DNA of 11,466 nt, from assembly GCA_022447885.1 (NCBI GenBank), contig JAKUTA010000023.1:1-11466 (forward strand). Reading direction: 5' to 3'. Position numbers and translations under genes: made by a program. The notes under the pieces are model-generated. The model was not told the DNA's origin, searched no databases, and saw nothing but the letters and a program-made list of their open reading frames with translations. The stretch comes from Candidatus Poseidoniales archaeon. Lineage in GTDB: Archaea > Thermoplasmatota > Poseidoniia > Poseidoniales > Thalassarchaeaceae. Every line of letters begins with the position of its first letter. Position 1 is the first letter of the stretch. Positions 6,013 to 11,466 of the stretch are shown here, piece by piece.

Positions 6013-6649
6013 GGCCGAGAAGCGCCGGGATACGTTGGAAGGCGGCGGTTTCTTCGGAGCGTCACAGAAGTCGTTCGACCTTGAGAAAACGACTGAGCCG
6101 GTGCGCAGACGCAAGCGAGGTGAGCGGGCGAGAGCGCCCCCGGTGCAACAACAGTCGCCTGATTCAACGCAGCTGGAGCAGCGCCGGAGCGTGCTCGACC
6201 ATGACGCCGTTCCGGTGCAGGATTCGGTCTCAAACTGCCCGGGTTGTGGCAACGACATCTCCGAGGGCGACTTCGTCGAGGCCATCGTCTCGTTCGTGAC
6301 CGGGGCGGCCGACTACCTCGCCGGCGACCCGATTCGCTCGCAGGCGGTGCAGGCGCTCAGACAGCAGGCCAAGCGAATGGACCTGCCAGAACCGTACGAT
6401 GACTGGTTGCTCGAAGTGTGCACCCGACTCGAGGCCCAGGTGGCCCGTTACGTAGAGGCGCGGCAGGGCGTGCTCGCGGCGGAGATCGAGGAGCGCATGC
6501 GGGCCGAGTTGATGGGTGAGCTCTACAGCCAGATCCGCGCAGAGATCGAAGTGCACATCCGTCGTGAGGTCGAAGCCGAACTGTGGGAGGAATTCCAGCG
6601 CACCTATCAGGCACAGCAGGATACCGTGTCTGATTCGAATCAGGCGTAG
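6011..6649 (+). CDS. Uncharacterised protein with a CPGC half zinc ribbon and C-terminal coiled coil
   Basis: A 212-aa protein that I do not recognise. Residues 1-70 are polar and low in order, with a basic patch RRRKRGERARAP (32-43). A CPGCG motif at 76-80 looks like one half of a zinc ribbon; only one other Cys (137) exists, so metal binding would need dimerisation or the motif is a relic. Residues about 84-150 are helical (DFVEAIVSFVTGAADYLAG; YDDWLLEVCTRLEAQVARYVEA). Residues 153-200 form a strongly charged, Glu/Arg-rich coiled coil (AAEIEERMRAELMGELY; EVHIRREVEAELWEEF). No membrane segment is seen. It follows the T-tract after the CoA gene, so it likely has its own promoter. Its 3' end overlaps the convergent dehydrogenase gene by 10 bp. 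A scaffold or nucleic-acid-associated role is possible but not shown. Confidence 0.7.
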   Translation: MAEKRRDTLEGGGFFGASQKSFDLEKTTEPVRRRKRGERARAPPVQQQSPDSTQLEQRRSVLDHDAVPVQDSVSNCPGCGNDISEGDFVEAIVSFVTGAADYLAGDPIRSQAVQALRQQAKRMDLPEPYDDWLLEVCTRLEAQVARYVEARQGVLAAEIEERMRAELMGELYSQIRAEIEVHIRREVEAELWEEFQRTYQAQQDTVSDSNQA

Positions 6650-7827
6650 TGCTCGGCGAGCAGTGTCCTCACCCGGACGACGATGCCGTCGCCCACCTGT
6701 GAGGTGGACGCTGTTCCGCCCAGGTCGTAGGTGAGTTCGTCGGCCGACAGGATTTGTGCGGAGATCGCTTTCTCGATGATGGCGGCGGCCGCAAGCGCAT
6801 CGGCATCGTCACACTGCATACCGAGCCATTCAAGCATCAACTGCACCGAGTTGAGTGTGGCTATGGGATTCACCACACCCTTGCCTGCGTGCTTGGGAGA
6901 AGAGCCGTGAACCGGCTCGAACAGCCCGTGTTCATCCCCGATGTTTCCGCTGGCAGCCATCCCCATGCCACCTTGGAGAACGCTGCCGAGGTCAGTGGCT
7001 ATGTCGCCGAACATGTTGGTGGTGACGACGACATCGAACCACTCCGGGTTTCGGATCATCCACATTGTGAACGCGTCGATGAACGCCGCCTCGTGGGCGA
7101 TGTCGGGGAAATCCTCGGCAATCTCGTTGAACACCTTGCGGAACAACTGGCAGCCGCGCGTGACGTTGCTCTTGTCGACGCAGGTGACGCGTGATATGCC
7201 GTCCTTGGGCGCGCCGTGGCGGCGCTGCGCGTAATCGAATCCGAGTCGAATGAGCCGCTCGGACCCCGCTCTGGATATCGGACGCGGGTCCCAAGCGACC
7301 TCGCCCGAGATTCCGTCGAATTCCATCACCGGATCCTCGGCCTCCTTGCCGTTCATCAAACGGTTGGCGGACCTGCGCAGCAGGCTGTGGTAGAGTCCCT
7401 CGGTGTTCTCCCTGAGCACCACCATGTCGACCTTGTCGGGTGACCACACCTGGGTGAATTTGTCGTGGATCTTGTGCCGCACCCCGCGGTAGAGTTTGAT
7501 CGGGCGCACATTTGCATAGAGATCGAGTCCTGCGCGCAGCCCGAGGATGACCTGCCCGCCGGCGATGTCCCCGTTGGGCAACTCCGCCCCCGGCCAGCCG
7601 ATCGCCCCCAGAAGAATGGCATCCGACTCGTCGCGGCAGTGCTCGAACGAGCCTTTCGGCCACTCCTCCCCGGTCTTCAACCAATACTGACCTCCGCACG
7701 GGATGACCGTGCGCTCAAACACCAGCGGACTGCCCTCTTCGATGACATCCAGCAACTTCTCCGCCTCGTCGATGACCTCGGTACCGGTGCCGTCGCCGGG
7801 CAGTATCGTCAGGCGGTAGGTCACCAT
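6640..7827 (-). CDS. Isocitrate/isopropylmalate dehydrogenase-family protein
   Basis: A 395-aa NAD(P)-dependent beta-decarboxylating dehydrogenase, full length for the family. Visible motifs are GDGTG (11-15), LRAGLDLYANVRP (97-109) with the substrate-binding arginines, RENTEG (139-144), DKSNVTRG (218-225), the metal-binding DVVVTTNMFGDIATDLG (265-281) and EPVHGSSPKHAGKG (304-317). These enzymes oxidise and decarboxylate a 2-hydroxy acid with Mg2+ or Mn2+. Candidate substrates are 3-isopropylmalate (leucine pathway), isocitrate, or tartrate/malate. RENTEG differs from the RELTGG usual in LeuB, and YANVRP resembles tartrate/malate-type enzymes, so the substrate is left open. Lys312-His313 occupy the place of the Asp-Ile typical of NAD-dependent LeuB and resemble the Lys-Tyr of NADP-dependent isocitrate dehydrogenase. 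The gene stands alone on its strand, with no leuA, leuC or leuD beside it, and diverges from the membrane-protein cassette. Confidence 0.88.
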   Translation of the reverse strand: MVTYRLTILPGDGTGTEVIDEAEKLLDVIEEGSPLVFERTVIPCGGQYWLKTGEEWPKGSFEHCRDESDAILLGAIGWPGAELPNGDIAGGQVILGLRAGLDLYANVRPIKLYRGVRHKIHDKFTQVWSPDKVDMVVLRENTEGLYHSLLRRSANRLMNGKEAEDPVMEFDGISGEVAWDPRPISRAGSERLIRLGFDYAQRRHGAPKDGISRVTCVDKSNVTRGCQLFRKVFNEIAEDFPDIAHEAAFIDAFTMWMIRNPEWFDVVVTTNMFGDIATDLGSVLQGGMGMAASGNIGDEHGLFEPVHGSSPKHAGKGVVNPIATLNSVQLMLEWLGMQCDDADALAAAAIIEKAISAQILSADELTYDLGGTASTSQVGDGIVVRVRTLLAEHYA

Positions 7828-7928
7828 GAATCGGCCACCGGCTGGGACTACATGAACGCGTCCATCGCCGCGGTAGCGGAGTGAATCGAGGGATTAGTTC
7901 TTCAACCGCCATGAGAGGGAAGGGGGCG
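7828..7928. promoter_or_regulatory. Divergent intergenic region before the membrane-protein cassette
   Basis: This 101-bp gap separates the minus-strand dehydrogenase from the plus-strand cassette and should hold promoters for both. An AT-richer patch, GATTAGTTCTTCAA (about 7892-7905), lies some 25-35 nt before the chosen ATG at 7929 and could serve as a weak TATA-like element, but it is not a good consensus match. Confidence 0.35.
7915..7926 (+). promoter_or_regulatory. Ribosome-binding purine tract deciding the start at 7929
   Basis: A purine run AGGGAAGGGGG ends 2 nt before the ATG at 7929. It supports that start over an in-frame GTG at 7881 and an in-frame ATG at 7911, neither of which has such a tract. 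Confidence 0.5.
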
Positions 7929-8579
7929 ATGACCGACAGCGCGCCGAGCGACGGCGAGGGACCTGCACGCATAGATGCCTCCAGCCTGCCCGAGGAGGTG
8001 CGTAATCTGTGGGAGACAATGCTCAGGCTCGATCCTTCGTGGGACTTGAACGAGTGGTTGACGCAGAGCGCCAAGGATGAACTGAGGTTGGTGGAAGTGA
8101 AACTCGGACGAGAACGTATGCGCCTCGAACAGAGGCTGCACCGTGTGAACACGCTCGCCGAGCGATTGCGGCGCATGGGGGTCGAGGTCGACGAGGTGCG
8201 CTGGAACGACCCGCACCAACGCAACCTGTTCGACACCTTCTCCGAGGAAGTGAAGGCTTCCGAGCCCAGCGAATCCATCAAGACGGACGCTCAGCCAAGC
8301 GAGGAGGACGCGGCGCACCCCGCGGCCGCACTGCTCGATTACCTTCCCGGAGAGCCGGGTGACGACCCACTGCTGGCCATCGTCGCCCAGTTGGTGCTGT
8401 TCGAGATGGAGGAGGCTGAAGGGAACGGGAATCTGCCACTCTCACTGGATGGACTCGGTGATGCGCTCGATAACCGCGGCATCAGCGCCGATGAGCTGGA
8501 CGAGGCGGTCGAGTGGCTGCTGGAGCGCGAGGAGATGATCGAAGTGGCAGAGGACATGTTCGGATTGGGAACGGGATAG
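7929..8579 (+). CDS. Uncharacterised helical protein with a winged-helix-like C-terminus
   Basis: A 216-aa soluble, acidic protein that I cannot assign to a family. Residues 18-45 contain a conserved-looking, Trp-rich segment (VRNLWETMLRLDPSWDLNEW). Residues 48-85 form a basic amphipathic coiled coil (LVEVKLGRERMRLEQRLHRV). Residues 105-142 are an acidic, Ser/Pro-rich linker. Residues 146-212 (LLAIVAQLVLFEMEEAEG; LSLDGLGDALDNRG; ADELDEAVEWLLEREEMIEV) have the helix-helix-helix and beta-hairpin-like spacing of a winged helix, including a 'DELDEAVEWLLE' recognition-helix-like segment. The winged-helix suggestion is structural inference, not a recognised family match. It heads a run with two membrane proteins (21 nt to the next gene), so it may work with them as a cytoplasmic partner or regulator. 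Confidence 0.7.
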   Translation: MTDSAPSDGEGPARIDASSLPEEVRNLWETMLRLDPSWDLNEWLTQSAKDELRLVEVKLGRERMRLEQRLHRVNTLAERLRRMGVEVDEVRWNDPHQRNLFDTFSEEVKASEPSESIKTDAQPSEEDAAHPAAALLDYLPGEPGDDPLLAIVAQLVLFEMEEAEGNGNLPLSLDGLGDALDNRGISADELDEAVEWLLEREEMIEVAEDMFGLGTG

Positions 8580-8600
8580 CCCGGGGTGCCGTAGGAAACC

Positions 8601-9419
8601 GTGAATAAGGAACAAGAAGAACTTCAATTGAAGGTAATGACACGTATTCGGGCGATTCTGGCAGGTGCGCTCGTAGGTGGATTCTTTCTATTCGAATTGT
8701 GGGCCACCCTCCCTCTCTCCATCGGGATCGGAATCACCGCCATGCTGCTGGCGGACTATCCCTGGCAGTTGAGCGAACGGCGCCGCATGACCCGCCATGC
8801 GCACGACCAGACCCTGCGACTGCAGTACTCAGGTCAGCAGGTGCACGCCCTCAACCAGCGCCTCGCTCAAGTCGAGGCGTCGCTCGAGGACCGGCAGGCG
8901 CGTCTGCAGAATACCCTGATCGAACTCGAGCGCAGGGACACCGTCGGCGCGCCCGAGGCGCGTCGGCTCATCGACGACCAGAAGGAGACGCTCGATGCGC
9001 AGAAGCAGGCGATGGAGGAGGCCCAGAGGCTGATACGTGCCCAACAGAGCATGCTCGTGCGACTGGAACAGCAGACCGTGGACGGTCATGGGCGCTGGGA
9101 GGAGACGCTCGCAGCGCTCGAGCGGATGCTCTCCAATCAGGCAAACCTGTCCTCGGGGGCGCAGCAACACGTGCTCGAGGAGATCTGTGAGGGCAACCGC
9201 GAACTCCAGAGGGCGCTCACCGAGGTGATCTCCAGTCTGGCGATGGCACCGCGCACTTCCGAGGTGCACGTCTCGGACTCGGTTGTGATGGGAGTGGTGG
9301 GTCATGACGCCGGCCGGAAGACACCCTCTCCCCCGCCCATACCTGTCATCGGCATCGGCCAGCCGCAGCGCACCAGCACCGAAACTTGGTTGAAGGCGCT
9401 GCCGGAAGACCTCACCTGA
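8601..9419 (+). CDS. Uncharacterised double-transmembrane coiled-coil protein
   Basis: A 272-aa protein of unknown family. A short polar N-terminus leads to a transmembrane hairpin at about 16-34 (AILAGALVGGFFLFELWA) and 37-52 (PLSIGIGITAMLLADY). The basic SERRRMTR follows, so the long tail should be cytoplasmic. Residues 65-180 form an almost uninterrupted Gln/Glu/Arg-rich coiled coil, broken near 113-118 (DTVGAP). A short beta-like motif VHVSDSVVMGVV (222-233) precedes a proline-rich tail (TPSPPPIPVIGIG). The GTG at 8601 has AGGAAA 2 nt upstream; an in-frame ATG at 8637 has a poorer site and would remove part of the N-terminal helix. The first ~90 bases are notably AT-rich compared with the rest, as often seen at translation starts. 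The architecture suits a membrane-tethered scaffold or spacer; no catalytic motif is visible. Confidence 0.72.
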   Translation: MNKEQEELQLKVMTRIRAILAGALVGGFFLFELWATLPLSIGIGITAMLLADYPWQLSERRRMTRHAHDQTLRLQYSGQQVHALNQRLAQVEASLEDRQARLQNTLIELERRDTVGAPEARRLIDDQKETLDAQKQAMEEAQRLIRAQQSMLVRLEQQTVDGHGRWEETLAALERMLSNQANLSSGAQQHVLEEICEGNRELQRALTEVISSLAMAPRTSEVHVSDSVVMGVVGHDAGRKTPSPPPIPVIGIGQPQRTSTETWLKALPEDLT

Positions 9420-9423
9420 GGTG
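9418..9423 (+). promoter_or_regulatory. Shine-Dalgarno-like GAGGTG with no ATG or GTG start after it
   Basis: GAGGTG overlaps the stop codon of the preceding gene and lies 5 nt before an in-frame CTG at 9429, the spacing expected of a functional site. It also forms the right half of the near-palindrome CACCTGAGGTG (9413-9423). It is the only good ribosome-binding match for the downstream membrane-protein gene. Confidence 0.35.
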
Positions 9424-9464
9424 TCCCCCTGGTCTCGAAGCGGCGCTCCGAACTGTACTGGCGA

Positions 9465-10133
9465 TTGTGGCTGGGCGGCCTGCTGTGGAAGGTCCTGGTG
9501 ATCGCGCTCGGCCTCGCCGCCGCCAGCCGCCTGTCCCAATGGTCGGACACGACCTGGCAGGCGATCGGCATCGGCCTGCTGCTGTTCGCCATGCTGCTCG
9601 AAAGGAAGGCCGCCCGCGACTCGCTCGCACGCGTCGATGAGATCCTGCTAGGCAGGCTGGAGGCGGCAGAATTCCTCGCCGACCGCGCCCCGGGCACCGC
9701 CGGCGCGTTCACGCTGACAGGTGTTCCCGACGCGTTCGACCGCCTGATGGATGAACTGCTAGCCGCCGCAGCGGACCCGCTGGCCAAGGAGGTCGACGCC
9801 CACGGACGCGCCATCTACCGCACCCGCGGCGCCGACCCGCGCGGACCAGCGAAGGGGAGGGGAGCGGACACCATCGACGCACGCCTGCCGCGCATAGACG
9901 CCATGGGCCCCCGCCCGGAATTCGACGACCTTGAAGGCGAACTGACCCGAGCCGAGGAGACCGTCGCCGAAGCGGACCTGATCGCGGCTGAGCGGGCGCA
10001 GGAGCACTGGGAGAAGGATGAGCAGTCCGACCCTGAACTCATTGAGGCAGGGGTGGAGAAGCTCGGTGATCTGGTGGCGAAAGGCCATTTCGGGGGCCCG
10101 CGCGAGCCCGACGAGACGACCGAGAACCATTAG
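9465..10133 (+). CDS. Uncharacterised double-transmembrane protein with acidic cytoplasmic tail; true start uncertain
   Basis: An unrecognised protein of 222 aa if started at TTG 9465. Hydrophobic helices lie at about 3-20 (LGGLLWKVLVIALGLAAA) and 30-45 (TWQAIGIGLLLFAMLL), followed by basic ERKAAR. The rest is a mostly helical, acidic, Ala-rich tail without cysteines (AFDRLMDELLAAAADPLAKE; LEGELTRAEETVAEADL). This repeats the plan of the preceding protein, a membrane hairpin plus a long cytoplasmic part, without obvious sequence identity. The frame is the same as the preceding gene, separated by one TGA (9417-9419), and contains no ATG or GTG before the first membrane helix. TTG 9465 lacks a ribosome-binding site. 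A CTG at 9429 has GAGGTG 5 nt upstream and would give an N-terminus VSKRRSELYWRLW, a very typical cytoplasmic lead into a helix. The next gene starts 10 nt after the stop. Confidence 0.65.
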   Translation: MWLGGLLWKVLVIALGLAAASRLSQWSDTTWQAIGIGLLLFAMLLERKAARDSLARVDEILLGRLEAAEFLADRAPGTAGAFTLTGVPDAFDRLMDELLAAAADPLAKEVDAHGRAIYRTRGADPRGPAKGRGADTIDARLPRIDAMGPRPEFDDLEGELTRAEETVAEADLIAAERAQEHWEKDEQSDPELIEAGVEKLGDLVAKGHFGGPREPDETTENH

Positions 10134-10143
10134 AAGAGGAGCC

Positions 10144-10953
10144 ATGCCCGGAGCGGGCGAGGGCATGAGCGGACATCAGGTCAAGGCGATCCTCGTGGCG
10201 GGGGGTGCGGGCACGCGGCTGCTGCCGTTCACCCGCTACACGCACAAGACCCTGCTACCGTTGCACAGAAGGCCTGTCATCGACTACGCATTGGCCACCA
10301 TCCGGCGCGCCGGGATCCGTGACATCACCATCATCGGCAACCGCTTCATCGGGCAGATCGCGCAGCATGTCGGCACCGGCCTGGAAGGTGAGAACATCCA
10401 CTACGTCATCGAGGAGGAGCCACGGGGCGTCGGTCACGCGCTCAATCTCGCCCGCCCGCACGTGGAAGGGAGCCGGATGCTGGTCTACTTCTCCGACAAC
10501 ATCGGCACCTACGAACTGGCCGACGACGTCTCCGCCTGGGGGGAATCCGCAGACCCCCCCGGTTGCCTTCTCCTGGGCCGCACAGTGCCTGACCCCGAGA
10601 GATTCGGCGTGGCGGTGTTCAACGACGCAGGTGAATTCGTGGATCTCGAAGAGAAGCCGGAGAGCCCATCATCCCAGATGGCCATCGGGGGCATCTACCT
10701 CTACGACGAGGATTTCTGGACACACATGGACGAGGAGATGGCAGCGAAGGGTAAGGATTTCAGCATCACAGATGTCAATCGGCGCTACATCTCCAGTGGC
10801 AAGGCGACGCTCAGGATCATCGACGACCATCTGTGGCTCGACTGCGGGACTCCTGATGCGCTGCTGCAGGCTTCACAACTCGCTGCAGATGGTGAACTCT
10901 CACCGGAGCCGTGCAACTTCCGCGATGGTGACCCATTTCCATCTTCTGAATGA
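10144..10953 (+). CDS. Sugar-phosphate nucleotidyltransferase (RmlA-like, NTP_transferase family)
   Basis: A 269-aa enzyme of the glucose-1-phosphate thymidylyl/uridylyltransferase superfamily, which joins a sugar 1-phosphate and an NTP to give an NDP-sugar and pyrophosphate. The N-terminal signature is VAGGAGTRLLPFT (18-30) followed by KTLLPLHRRPVI (35-46), with Arg25 and Lys35 as the expected nucleotide and phosphate contacts. Further family blocks are GVGHAL (95-100), YFSDNIG (115-121, metal-binding Asp118), FGVAVF (154-159), EEKP (169-172), IGGIYLYD (181-188), SITDVNRRY (207-215) and WLDCGTPDAL (231-240). The length matches short RmlA-type enzymes without a left-handed beta-helix. The base and sugar are not certain. 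GAGGAG ends 2 nt before ATG 10144; the ATG at 10165 (seven residues shorter, MSGHQVKAILVAGG) is also plausible. It closes the membrane cassette run and faces a glycosyltransferase, suggesting NDP-sugar supply for surface glycans. Confidence 0.88.
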   Translation: MPGAGEGMSGHQVKAILVAGGAGTRLLPFTRYTHKTLLPLHRRPVIDYALATIRRAGIRDITIIGNRFIGQIAQHVGTGLEGENIHYVIEEEPRGVGHALNLARPHVEGSRMLVYFSDNIGTYELADDVSAWGESADPPGCLLLGRTVPDPERFGVAVFNDAGEFVDLEEKPESPSSQMAIGGIYLYDEDFWTHMDEEMAAKGKDFSITDVNRRYISSGKATLRIIDDHLWLDCGTPDALLQASQLAADGELSPEPCNFRDGDPFPSSE

Positions 10954-10958
10954 GATGC

Positions 10959-11466
10959 TCATTCGGTGGCTTGGAGAACCCGTTCATACGCTGTGAGCGA
11001 CCCTTGGATGACCGATTTCCAAGTGCGGTTCTCCTCAACCCAAGCCTTGGCTGCTGCACCCAACTTGGAACGATGTTCGTCATCGACGATCAGGGAATGG
11101 ATGGTGTCCGCGAGTGATTCGATGTCATCAGCAGGATACAACAGACCGGTGACACCATCCTCCACTATCTCAGCAAGCGCAGGGAGGTCGGACATGACCA
11201 GAGCGCGGCCCCTCTGCATCGCCTCGAACGGCTTGAGGGGGGTGACCAGCCGGGTGACTCGGGTGTCTGGGCGACTCACCTCGAACACGTCAATCAAGGC
11301 GTAGAACGGTGTAACCTGCTCGTGTGGCACAGGCCCCATGATCAGTGTATGTTCTCCGATGCCCAAGCGGTCACAGTGCGCCTGCAGTTCCTCCTGGCCC
11401 GCTTCCGATGAGAGCACGAACAGTTTCACGTCGATTCCCTTGGCGATTAACGTCGCCACCGCCTCG
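10959..11466 (-). CDS. Glycosyltransferase (GT4-like), C-terminal part only
   Basis: The frame runs off the right edge without a start, with codons for Glu-Ala before the first in-window GTG, so about 168 C-terminal residues are present. They form the donor-binding Rossmann half of a GT-B glycosyltransferase. Visible are the strand IDVKLFVLSSEAGQEELQ, LGIGEHTLIMGPVPHEQV, and the family's key block TPLKPFEAMQRGRALVMSD, then LAEIVEDGVTGLLYPADD. The Glu of PFEAM and the Glu of AEIV are the conserved pair that contacts the nucleotide-sugar. The final helices contain WVEENRTWKSVI. It likely transfers a sugar from an NDP-sugar in glycan or glycoprotein assembly at the cytoplasmic face. It ends 5 bp from the convergent nucleotidyltransferase gene, which would suit a shared glycan pathway though on the other strand. 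Confidence 0.85.
   Translation of the reverse strand, partial: EAVATLIAKGIDVKLFVLSSEAGQEELQAHCDRLGIGEHTLIMGPVPHEQVTPFYALIDVFEVSRPDTRVTRLVTPLKPFEAMQRGRALVMSDLPALAEIVEDGVTGLLYPADDIESLADTIHSLIVDDEHRSKLGAAAKAWVEENRTWKSVIQGSLTAYERVLQATE

Noticed and set aside
6992..7699. A second minus-strand frame inside the dehydrogenase gene
   Set aside because: It overlaps a full-length, motif-complete dehydrogenase in another frame and is extremely Arg-rich, a typical GC-rich shadow.
7850..7884. A short open stretch ending DYMNASIAAVAE upstream of the cassette, possibly a gene remnant
   Set aside because: The frame is only open because it runs antisense to the dehydrogenase; a dozen residues give no family evidence.
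8829..9539. A 236-codon minus-strand frame across the membrane coiled-coil gene
   Set aside because: The plus-strand frame has coherent membrane helices, a coiled coil and a usable start; the minus frame spans the junction of two genes and has no recognisable domain.

Overview
The window reads as chromosomal DNA from a GC-rich archaeon. Three genes point to Archaea: a Pcc1-type KEOPS subunit (83 aa), a 4-phosphopantoate--beta-alanine ligase (an archaeal-only step of CoA synthesis), and short ribosome-binding sites mixed with starts that have none. Several membrane or coiled-coil proteins without recognisable families, plus the high GC, would suit a planktonic Thermoplasmatota archaeon such as Marine Group II / Poseidoniales. 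That placement is inference and no rRNA is present to test it. Coding density is very high: no gap exceeds about 100 bases, and I see no tRNA, rRNA, CRISPR array, insertion sequence or integrase.

Left part (1-3693). The window opens in the C-terminal beta-sandwich of a CocE/NonD (S15-type) hydrolase. A thioredoxin-fold GST-like protein follows, whose whole length resembles membrane-associated prostaglandin E synthase 2. Two minus-strand genes converge on it: the ribosome-associated GTPase HflX and, 23 nt behind it, a membrane protein with an extracellular carboxypeptidase-regulatory-like domain.

Centre (3772-5941). Diverging from hflX is a plus-strand run of pcc1 (tRNA t6A modification), a NadC-type phosphoribosyltransferase (NAD synthesis) and phosphopantothenate synthetase (CoA synthesis). 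The 97-nt gap between pcc1 and nadC is filled by a possible 34-codon ORF joined to both neighbours by ATGA overlaps. The run ends at a small hairpin and a T5 tract.

Right part (6011-11466). A half-zinc-ribbon/coiled-coil protein gene meets a minus-strand isocitrate/isopropylmalate dehydrogenase-family gene tail to tail with a 10-bp overlap. Diverging from the dehydrogenase is a tight plus-strand run: a soluble helical protein with a winged-helix-like end, two double-transmembrane proteins with long soluble tails, and an RmlA-like sugar-phosphate nucleotidyltransferase. A minus-strand GT4-type glycosyltransferase, cut by the right edge, ends 5 bp from that run, so the window may border a glycan locus.

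Most likely to repay attention are the uncharacterised membrane cassette at 7929-10133, the odd translation start of its third gene (no ATG or GTG, but a well-placed Shine-Dalgarno before a CTG), the ATGA-bracketed small ORF, and active-site deviations in the NadC and dehydrogenase proteins.
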